Made by a program: the position numbers and the translations under genes
Notes under the pieces: model-generated
Databases searched by the model: none
Told to the model about the DNA's origin: nothing
The model's input: only the letters and a program-made list of their open reading frames with translations
Shown: positions 19,648-28,200 of the stretch, one piece after another
Layout: each line of letters begins with the position of its first letter
Position numbering within the stretch: position 1 is the first letter of the stretch
Assembly: GCF_000194155.1 (NCBI RefSeq)
Contig: NZ_GL877878.1
Location: 2,084,362-2,148,361 of the forward strand
DNA: 64,000 nt
Origin: Saccharopolyspora spinosa NRRL 18395
GTDB lineage: Bacteria; Actinomycetota; Actinomycetes; Mycobacteriales; Pseudonocardiaceae
Reading direction: 5' to 3'

Positions 19648-19717
19648 CTCATCCTCCTGGGGCGTGCTTGCGCCGTCACTCGGAACAACGATCGGGGGCG
19701 TTGACCGGTTCCCGTTT

Positions 19718-19768
19718 CGGTAAAGCCGATTTTACCGTTCGATCTCGCTGATCCCCACCGCGGTGGGG
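19718..19768. promoter_or_regulatory. Two palindromes upstream of the Bax1-I gene
   Basis: CGGTAAA-N6-TTTACCG at 19718-19737 and the 16-bp perfect palindrome CCCCACCGCGGTGGGG at 19753-19768. The first lies about 70 bp before the TTG start and could be an operator; the second could be a hairpin or operator. The following 300 bp to 20070 contains no clear gene. Confidence 0.35.
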
Positions 19769-20070
19769 CACTACTAGATATCGATTTCGCGAACAGTAAC
19801 GGTCACCAAGCGTTGCCAACCGATCGCCGCCGCTGCAACCCGTGAGCGCCCGGCTCCGCCGCGCCGCCCGCGGCAGGGCTCAACAGGTGATCGAAGCAAA
19901 CGATGCGTGCGTAATCTTCGGCGTTGCGTAACCGAGAAGGTCCGCCTAATGACCCCTTGTAGACACGCTCCGTGATCGGAATCATCGCGTGAGGCGACCC
20001 GTGCTCCTGGTCGGGGTTCGGAGAACGAGCACGCGGCGTCTCTCACCTCCACCACCGGAACTGGAGCTGA

Positions 20071-21469
20071 ATGCACATGTTCAGGAAATGGCTCACGGCG
20101 GTGCTGGGCACCGCCGTGCTGCACGTTGCTCGCCACCCCCGGCGCAGCGAGCGCCGACCCCCAGGAGGCGATCGGACACGAGCTGCGGCCCGGTCAGCCC
20201 TACGGCGGGCGGGAGCGGGCCCGCGACTGGCTGGGCTCCTACCTCGTCAACGGGCAGCAGGTCTGGTGCGTGCAATTCGCGCTGACCGCCCCGGACAGCG
20301 GCGAGGAGTACCAGCCGGGCGACGAGCTCAAGACCAAATGGGGCACGAAGATCCCGGACGACGTGGCGGCGAACATCTCGTACCTGCTGCTGCGCTACGG
20401 CAACACGCAGTCCCCGGACGAGGCCGCCGCGCTGGCGCACCTGCTGCACTCGTGGACTGCGGCGCCGCGCAACCAGTCGGACCTGGATCCGACCAAGGAC
20501 TTCTCCAGGATCGCCTACGACGTCGACGCCCACTACGCCAAGCTGCCGGAGCGCGCGAAGACCGCTGTTGACGGGCTCAAGGCGGAGGCCGCGGCGAACC
20601 GGGGCCCCTGGAAGGCCGAGCTCACCGCCCCCGACGGCGAGCAGACCATCGGCCAGGCCGCCGATTGGAGCCTCGTGGTGCAGCGCGCCGACGGCGAGGG
20701 CGTCGGCGGCGTCCCCGTCGAGCTCGCGGTGACCGACGCGGAAGTCGAGGGCCTGAACGCCGACGGTGTCGTCACGACGCCGAAGGACGGCAGCCCGCTT
20801 GCGCTGAAGGTCACCCCGACCGGCCCGAACCCGAAGATCACCGGCAAGCTGTCCGCGCCCGCCGAACGGCCCTACGTGCGGCAGGCCGTCAACCAGCCCG
20901 AGACGACCCAGCGCGTCGTGTCCACAGGCGGCGAGCAGGAGCTTTCCGTCGAGGCCACTGGCACCGCGGTGACCGCGCCCGGCGCGGTGCACGTCGGCAA
21001 GCTCGACGAGGAGAGCCAGGCGGGCATCGCCGGTGTCTCGCTGCGCGTGACCGCCGCCGACGGCTCGCCCACGCTGCGCCAAGACGGCACTCCGCTGCTC
21101 GGCGAAGACGGGCAGCCGCTCGTGTTGGTAACCGGTGCGGACGGCACCGCGACGGTGCCCGGCCTGCGCACCCCGCAGGGCATCAAGCTGACGGAGATCG
21201 CGCCCGCGAAGGGCTACGAGGAGGCCTTCGACGAGGCGAACCCGCCGTCGGTGACCGGCACCCTCAAGCCGGGCGAGACGCTGCAGCTGAGCCTGACCAA
21301 CAAGCCGAACACGCCCACCGTGCCGATCCACATCCCGGCCGGTGACCCGACCCCGGCCGAAGGCGGGACGCCCGCCGGGCTGCTGGGCGGGCTGGCGGGT
21401 CTGACCTTGGTCGCGGCGTTCGGCACGGTCGCCGTGCGGCGGCGGATCGGGGCGGGCCGACAGCAGTGA
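20071..21469 (+). CDS. Sortase-linked surface protein, apparent frameshift in the signal peptide
   Basis: The ATG at 20071 (GGAG upstream) starts MHMFRKWLTAVLGTAVL. One base too many near 20121-20125 then moves the frame to LLATPGAASADPQE, which continues for about 445 codons. Joined, this is a textbook Sec signal peptide with cleavage after ASA. The mature part has an N-terminal domain with VWCVQF and GNTQSPDEAAALAHLLHSW, reminiscent of thioester domains. One or two Ig/SpaA-like repeats follow (GVPVELAVTDAEVEG; LTEIAPAKGYEEAF), then a C-terminal hydrophobic segment (AGLLGGLAGLTLVAAFGTVAV) and RRR tail. No LPxTG is visible. Stop overlaps the sortase start as GTGA. Confidence 0.8.
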
Positions 21470-22110
21470 GCACGCGTCGACGTTCCCTGTTCACGCTGGT
21501 CGCAGCCGGGGTAATCGCACTGGTCGCCACGGTGGCCATGATCGCTGGCGGCCTGTTCACCAGCACCGAGAAGCAGGTTTACCCGGTCTCCCCAGCCGCA
21601 CCGGAGGCCCCGCACGCCGCGGCGGTTGCGCCGCGGGCGCTCCCCGCCCAACCGGTGCACGTGCCGGTCGGGCAGCCGCCGGGCACGATCCGGCTGCCGC
21701 AGGGCGGCACAGCGGAGCTCGTGCGCAAGGAGATCGACCGCTCGGGGACCCTGCCGGTGCCGGACGGCATCGCCGAGGCCACCTGGTGGGGCGCGGGCCT
21801 GGACGCGCCAAAGGGTGCGACGGTGCTCGCCGGGCACGTCAACTGGAAGGGCTCCGTCGGCCCGTTCTCCGAGCTGTGGGAATCGCGGTCCGGCGAGCAG
21901 GTCACCGTCGTCGACGACGGCGGCCGGGAATGGCGCTACCAGGTGTCCGAGGTCGTCACCGTGCACAAGGACGATCTGCCGGCCCGGGCCCGCGAGCTGT
22001 TCGGCCAGGGCGGTGCGCACCGGCTGGTGCTGGTGACCTGCGGCGGTCGCTACGTCGGCGGCGACCTCGGCTACGACGACAACCGCATCGTCGTCGCCAC
22101 CCCGGCGTAA
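21466..22110 (+). CDS. Class E/F-type sortase
   Basis: Transpeptidase that anchors surface proteins. In 214 residues there is an N-terminal membrane anchor (LFTLVAAGVIALVATVAMIAGGL), a Pro/Ala linker and a sortase barrel. The catalytic His is in TVLAGHVNWKG (about 123), the Cys in LVLVTCGGRY (about 188) and the Arg in YDDNRIVVATP near the end. The GTGA overlap with the upstream surface-protein gene indicates it is a dedicated enzyme for that substrate. The TCGG context in place of TLxTC with a basic residue suggests class F; class cannot be fixed without alignment. Confidence 0.88.
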   Translation: MSTRRRSLFTLVAAGVIALVATVAMIAGGLFTSTEKQVYPVSPAAPEAPHAAAVAPRALPAQPVHVPVGQPPGTIRLPQGGTAELVRKEIDRSGTLPVPDGIAEATWWGAGLDAPKGATVLAGHVNWKGSVGPFSELWESRSGEQVTVVDDGGREWRYQVSEVVTVHKDDLPARARELFGQGGAHRLVLVTCGGRYVGGDLGYDDNRIVVATPA

Positions 22111-22126
22111 GCCGCAGCCGAACACG

Positions 22127-22166
22127 CGAAAGGGCCGGTGGGGCTTCCCGCCCACCGACCCTTTCG
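22127..22166. terminator. Terminator after the sortase gene
   Basis: Arms CGAAAGGGCCGGTGGG and CCCACCGACCCTTTCG pair with one mismatch, 17 bp after the sortase stop. Confidence 0.75.
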
Positions 22167-22206
22167 CCACTTCTTCCGGATCACGGAACTCACGTTCCGT
22201 TTGACC

Positions 22207-22250
22207 GCAATTTCAATGGAAATTGAGTCTGCAATTTCAATGGAAATTGC
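22207..22250. repeat. Two tandem GCAATTTCAATGGAAATTG palindromes
   Basis: GCAATTTCAATGGAAATTG at 22207-22225 and, with an added C, 22231-22250. They are related in core (TTTCAATNGAAA) to the arrays at 4.9 kb and 40.0 kb, and end 4 bp before the yidC stop on the minus strand. Confidence 0.75.
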
Positions 22251-22254
22251 GGAC

Positions 22255-23310
22255 TCACCGGCGTTTCTTGCCCTTCTTCGACGCCGCTGCCTGCTTGCCC
22301 GGCCGGTTCTTCGGCTGGCTCTTCTTGCCGCCCGGCCGACCTCCCAGCCGCTGGCCGTTGCTGCTGCTCTTGGTCGCCTGCTGGCCGCCCGTCGTCGCGG
22401 CGGCCGGTTCCGCCTCCGCCTCCGACTCCGCGTCAGCGGCCTTGGCCTCCGGGCGCACCGGCTTCTGGCCCGGCTTCGGACGCGGCGCGGACTTCTTGGC
22501 CTCGATCTCCTTTTCCTTCTCCCGCTCCTGCTCGTGGTCGATCTTCTTGGTCAGGAAGTGCTGCTGGCCCAGCGTCCAGGCGTTGTTGGCCAGCCAGTAC
22601 AGCAGCACCGCGATCGGCAGGAACCAGCCCGAGATGATCGCGCCGACCGGCGCGATGTACATCATGAACTTGGCCATCATTGCCGACTGCGGGTTGGCCA
22701 TCGCGGCGTCGGTCTGCTTCTTGACCGAGAGCCGCATGGTGAAGAAGGTGGCCACCGAGGCGATGAGCATCAGCGGGATGCCGACGATCATCATGGACGT
22801 CCGGTCGGTGCCGAACAGCGCGAGCTGGTCCGCCGGCTGGGTGATCCAGTTCGACAGCTTGGCGCCGAAGATGTTGGCGTTGACGAACGACTCGACGCCC
22901 GCCCGGTCGAAGACGAAGTTGCTCTGCGCGGTCGGCGTGAAGTTCCGCAGGACGTGGAACAGGCTCAGGAACACCGGGATCTGCAGCAGCGCTGGCAGGC
23001 AGCCGCCGAGCGGGTTCACCCCGTGCTCGGACTGCAGCTTCTGCATCTCCTGCGCCATGCGCTGGCGATCGCCCTTGTACTTCTCGCGCAGCTTCTGGAT
23101 CTGCGGCGCGAACTTCGCCATCTTGCGGCCCGCGCGCAGCTGGCTCATCGCCGGCTTCAGCAGCACCACGCGCAGCGAGAACACCAGGAAGAACACCGAG
23201 AGCGCCCAGGCGAAACCGTTGTCCGGCCCGAGCACGGTGCCGAAGACCTTGTGCCAGAACCACAAGATCGCCGACACCGGGTAGAGGATGAAGGAGAAGA
23301 AACTTTCCAC
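22255..23310 (-). CDS. yidC: YidC/Oxa1-type membrane protein insertase
   Basis: Inserts and folds inner-membrane proteins. The 351-residue sequence has the 60KD_IMP core: helix 1 (FILYPVSAILWFWHKVF), the conserved cytosolic loop with KMAKFAPQIQKLREKYKGDRQRMAQEMQ, GCLPALLQIPVFLSLFHVLRNF, and later helices (SMMIVGIPLMLIASVATFF; PVGAIISGWFLPIAVLLYWLANN). A long Lys/Arg/Pro-rich tail (about 265-351) would bind the ribosome. It starts with GTG. It lacks the rpmH/rnpA/jag neighbours of the primary yidC near oriC, so it is probably a second paralogue. Confidence 0.92.
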   Translation of the reverse strand: MESFFSFILYPVSAILWFWHKVFGTVLGPDNGFAWALSVFFLVFSLRVVLLKPAMSQLRAGRKMAKFAPQIQKLREKYKGDRQRMAQEMQKLQSEHGVNPLGGCLPALLQIPVFLSLFHVLRNFTPTAQSNFVFDRAGVESFVNANIFGAKLSNWITQPADQLALFGTDRTSMMIVGIPLMLIASVATFFTMRLSVKKQTDAAMANPQSAMMAKFMMYIAPVGAIISGWFLPIAVLLYWLANNAWTLGQQHFLTKKIDHEQEREKEKEIEAKKSAPRPKPGQKPVRPEAKAADAESEAEAEPAAATTGGQQATKSSSNGQRLGGRPGGKKSQPKNRPGKQAAASKKGKKRR

Positions 23311-23491
23311 TCAGCCACTCCTGGTCATGGCCCGGCTATCCGGCGCTACCGGGGCGTACGTGCGCAGCCATACCCGTCGCGAAATGCAGGAACAGCCATA
23401 CCAAGGGTGCCATGCCCGGCCATCGCCCGGCCGCCGCCCCTGGAAATGTGGCGCGGCTCAAGCCGCCCGCGCGCCGGGCTCGACCCCCGTT

Positions 23492-23850
23492 TCACCTGTT
23501 CACCCGGCCCGGTGAGGCCAGCGACCAACCGAGGATGCCGTCCGGGTCGAACCGCCGCTTCAGCACCGCCGACAGCTCCCGCACGTCCTCCGGAACGTAG
23601 CGGCGGTACATATGGGCGTTCTTCGGCCCGATTCCGTGCTCGGCGCTGAAGGTGCCGCGGTGGTCGTGCACCGCCGTGTCGGAGACGAGTCGGCGCACGG
23701 CATCGACCGCCTCGGGGTCGGCGGCGATGCTCGCGCGCAGCGGCAGGACCAGGTGCAGCCCACCGTCGCCGTAGTGGCCAAGCTCGATCGGCGCGATCTC
23801 CGGGTACCGGTCGGCGAGGCGCGCACACGTTGCCCAAAGCGTCGTTGACC
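23492..23850 (-). pseudogene. C-terminal relic of an FAD-linked (GlcD-type) oxidase
   Basis: A start-less frame reads ADRYPEIAPIELGHYGDGGLHLVLPLRA and then RGTFSAEHGIGPKNAHMYRR, ending RRFDPDGILGWSLASPGRVNR. The GHYGDGGLH and SAEHGIG motifs are the C-terminal cofactor-binding region of lactate/glycolate-type FAD oxidases. Only about 115 of some 450 residues remain and the frame runs into the end of the upstream gene, so a deletion removed the rest. Confidence 0.65.
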
Positions 23851-23855
23851 GCTGT

Positions 23856-25039
23856 TTACCGCTTCAAGGCGCGGGCGACGATCCGGCCCGCGAACAGGTA
23901 GATCAGCGCCGCTAGGCCGTAGTTCAGGATCACGCCGATCGTGGCGTCGCCCGGGGTGAACACGTCCCCGAGCCCGAGCACGAAGAACTTCGCGGTCCCG
24001 TAGGTGAACGCGACGAAGTCGTTGTCCTGGTTGGCGCCGGTCAAAACGAAGATGATGTGCAGCACGAAGACCAGCGAGATCAACGCCGTCAGCACCTGGA
24101 TGAGGCGACCGATCGTGTCGGCGCTGGGGCCCCGGAACCGAACGCCGCGGCTCCGGCGGTCGTCGTAGTCGCGATCACGGTGCCGGTCCGGATACGGGTC
24201 CGGGTCGCGGTGGCGATCCCGCTCCCGGTAGCGGTCGTCGTACGGATCGTCGCGGTAGCGGTCGTCGTAGGGCTCGGGATCCGGGTAGCGATCATGGTAT
24301 GGGTCGCGGTGGCGGTCGTCGTACGGATCGTCGCGGTAGCGGTCCTGGTAGGGATCCCGGTAGCGGTCCGCGTCCGGGTCGCGGAGCGTGCCCGGGTCGC
24401 GGAAGGGCTCGGGCTGCTCGGCGTCCAGGTGCTGCTGGACGCGCGTCGCCGGGTACTGGTTGGTGGGAGGCTGCTGGACCGGCTGCGGCCCGACCGGCGT
24501 CGACTGGCCCATCGGCGTAGTCCCGGCCGGTGCGCCACTTTGCTGGAAGTCCTGCGGGCCGCCAGGCATCGGCGGCACCGGGTGCCCGGGCTGCCGCATT
24601 CCCGGCTGGCCCAGTTGCCCCGGCCCTTGCTGGCCAGGCGGACCTGCCTGCGGGGAACGTGGCTGACCGCCGAGGGGCACGCCCGGCTGTCCCGGCGGCG
24701 GACCTTGCTGACCGCCATGCGGACCGGGCGGCGGTCCCGGGAGGCCCGGCGGCGGCTGGCCCGGCGGCGGCGTGCCCGGCTGGCCGCCCATCGGCGCGCC
24801 CTGCTGTCCTCCCGGTCGAGGGCCGGGTGGCATCGGCTGGGGGGGGGGCGGGGGGGGCCCGGCGGCAGGCCGCCCTGCGGTGGCGGCCCTGGTGGAGGCT
24901 GCGGTCGGCCCGGTGGGGGCGGTCCCGGCGGCGGGCCACCCTGCGGCGGGCCGGGTGGCGGTCCCGGTCGGTCCGGGCCTCCGGGCCCCGCCCGCCCCGG
25001 GTCACCGGCTCGGGGATCTACAGGCTCATAGGCCGTCAT
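23856..25039 (-). CDS. Pro-rich membrane protein with an Arg/Asp/Tyr repeat linker; frameshifted at a poly-G tract
   Basis: The likely start is the ATG at 25039 (MTAYEPVDPRAGDPG). The frame then enters two homopolymer runs (plus strand G10-C-G8, 24839-24857) and shifts; adding one base there restores PPGPPPPPPQPMPPGPRPGG and an intact protein of about 394 residues. Order: Pro/Gly/Gln-rich region, a repeat linker of YRDDPYDDRYR-type units (24170-24400), then three hydrophobic helices (VLTALISLVFVLHIIFVLTG; TAKFFVLGLGDVF; IGVILNYGLAALIYLFAGRIV). I do not recognise a functional family. The downstream part alone could start at 24833. Confidence 0.65.
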
Positions 25040-25221
25040 GGCCGCGCATTGTCCCGGGGTTTCGCCCCGGGGCGAAACCCCCAAGTCCCCGCGTGCCCGA
25101 TGACACGCACCACAGCCGCCCTGACCAGGCAAAACTGAACCGGCCTGCCAATCTGGCGCAAGGTTCCTCCCGGACGCCGGTCGTTTCCCGGTCAGAGCGG
25201 AAACTGCCGGCCTGGAGAAGT

Positions 25222-28200
25222 TCACGCGGGAGGCTTCGGCAGGCGTCCTTCGGTAATTCCCCAAGCCAGCGACTCCGCCAGGACGTGCTCCATCGCCTCA
25301 GTGGTCTTGCCGTAGCCCAGCAGTTCTCGCGCCCTCCGATAGACCTGCTTGGTGTCGTTGGCAGATCCGGCGTCGAGCGCGTGGCGCATCGCGTTGACGA
25401 TCTCCTCTGGTGCGATTTCGTTGAACTTCCGGCCGTTCTGCTTGGAGTTGCGCCGGAAGCCGCGCCAGGTCGCCGAATCGTAGTGGTCGGGCCAGACGAA
25501 CCTGGTGTTGGAACGGCCAGTGACGCGGTACCGATCCGGTAGAAACCGCTGCATCAAATGACTGCGGTCAGCACGTAGCCTCTGCAGTTCGAAGCACTTG
25601 CCGACCAGCCTCATCAGTCGGTCGATCTCGATCGGTCCCTCGCAGGCGATCACCTTGTCCATACATTCCTGCACCAGCAGTTGCACGAATTTGTCGTGCG
25701 CCAAGTCGTCAAGCAGCTCGCGGGTACCGACCGAAGTCGGTTCGAATGGAACGAACTCCTCGTCGGCCGTGCCGGGATTGGGTTCGGTGGCGTCGGGAGT
25801 CGTCACAGCGCCGCGCAGGGCCGGTCGATCCACTTCGACCTCTATGATCGGCACAGCCTCGACCGTCGGCTCTTTAACCGGTTCCTCAGTCTGAGTGGGC
25901 CATTGCACGTCCAGTACCGGGGAGTCCTCGACCGGCGCTGGCTCAGGTAGCGCTGACGAGGCGGCCACGGCCTGATCGATCTGGCCGAGAACGCCGTCTC
26001 GATCGGTCATCCACTGCGGCAACCAGACCCGCACCACTTCGGACCAGTTCATCACGTCGGTGAGCAGTCGCGGTGCTGCGTCGCGGTCGGCCAACGTCGG
26101 GCGTGCGGCCCACTCCGGGCTGTCGAGCAGGACTGCCACCTGCCAGCTCCGCTGGCCAGGCGAGCGCACCGCAATGTCCACCGTGAAGTGCGACAGCCCG
26201 TAATGTGCTTCCACCTCGTGACCGCGGGCCCGGATGGCAGCGGCGATCTCCTCGGTGATCCGGTCGAGGTTCGCGCGACCCGAGCGGCCGGTGAGATCGC
26301 CGGAAGTGTGCAAGCCCCGGGCTGCTACCTCCAGGTAGGCGCGCAGGTGGTGGATACCAGCGGCCTTGGTGGCCGTGAGGTCGATGTGCTCCGGGTCGAA
26401 CGAGCTGAACACGATCACCTGCGAGCGTGCCCTGGTCACCGCGACGTTGAGGCGCCGCTCGCCGCCGGCGTTGATCAGCGGACCGAGCTGCAGCCGGACT
26501 CGACCGGTCTTGGGGTCCGGGGAGAACGCCAGCGAAAACAGAATCACGTCCCGTTCGTCACCTTGCACGTTCTCCAGGTTCTTGACGAACAGTTCCTCGT
26601 TGCCGCCGCGGGATAGCGCCTGCTGGATTCGCACGTCATCGCTGCCCTCCAGCAGGTTCAGGACCAGGTCCCGCTGTTGGATGTTGAACGTGACGACCCC
26701 GATCGACCGGTCGGCGGTGCGCGGGTCGGCGAGGATCCGGGAGATCTCCGCAACGATTGCCCTGGCCTCGACGACGTTGGTCCGGCTACCGCCCGACTCG
26801 AAGTGCCCGTCCACCCGCCGCCAGACGATCCCCACGGACTCGTCCCCGCCCGGCGCGGGCAGGCTGGCAAGTTTGCCGTCGTAATAATGCCGGTTGGAGA
26901 AGGCGATGAGCGACTCGTCGGTGCTGCGGTAGTGCCAGGTCAGCAACTCCCGGGGCAGCCCGGACTCGATGCACTCGGAGAGGATGCTGTCGAGGTCCGC
27001 TGGCACTGTGGGATCTGCCGGCTCCTCGGCATTGCTGGCCTGCATGACGCTGGTGGGCGGCATCTGCTTGGAGTCACCGACCACGACAACCGCCTTCCCG
27101 CGCCCCATCGCACCGATTGCCTGCGCAACGCGGATTTGCGAAGCCTCGTCGAACACGACGATGTCGAAGTCGATGTCCCCTGGCTCCAGGAAAGCTGCCA
27201 CCGACGCCGGGCTCATCAGCAGGCACGGGGTCAGCCGGTTGATGACATCGGAGTACTGGACCACGGCTTCCCGGAACGAAAGCCGATCATTGCGGGCCCC
27301 CAAGCGCCGCAGCAGCTCCCCAGCGCGATCCCGGAACGCAAGATCCCGCTGCGATGCGTTGACGAGCGTGGCAGCGATCTGCTGTGGAAGGCGATCGCGG
27401 ATCTCGTCGCCGAGTTCGAGGTAGTCGGCTACCTGCTGCTGGTGGGTCTCCGCGTCGAAGTACTCCAGCTCGCTGGTGTGCAGACGTTCGGCAACTGCGG
27501 ACGCAGCGATGCCGCGGAGGACTGCCATCTCGATCTCCGCGGACCGGACTTCGCCGGCGAGGATCCGAGCGCGGAATTCGGACAGCCCTGCGTCCTTGAG
27601 CACATCGGTGTGCGCGAGTACAACTCCCCACCGCTGGATCGCGACCAGGCCGCTGCCGAGTTCGGAAACCCAGCCGTGGCCGTCACGCTCCCAGGAAGTC
27701 GCCCAGCCGGAATCCGTCGCCCAGCGGGAGAATTCCTCGTCGGTGGTGTTGAGCAGCTGCATCCAGTGCTGCCAAGCGCCGATGAATCGTGCCAACTCCT
27801 CGGCCGGGACGTGCGCGCCGAGCCTGCTGAGTGCCTCCCACACGCCTGGAAGTCGGTGACGGGCTTCTCGCGACACCTGCAGTGCGCGGTGTTCATACTG
27901 CACCGCTGCCGCTGCGTCCGGGCGGGTCGGCAACCACGACGGCGGCAACAACAGCCCATTTACCGCACGGGTGTTGTGTGCGACTTCAGCTGCGGCCTGC
28001 CTTGCTTGAGCCGCGACTTGAAGTTTCGCGAGAACGGTCGCCTCGTCGAGCTCCGCGTTCGGAGCCAGGTGTCCCCGCAGGCCATCGACCAGAGCCACGC
28101 GGCGCTTCTTCTTGCCGAAAAGCCCACGATCAGCTTCCGCCGCCTGGGCTTGGAGGCCGTCGAAGGCGGGATGCACGAAAAACTCCGGCCGGAACGTCGC

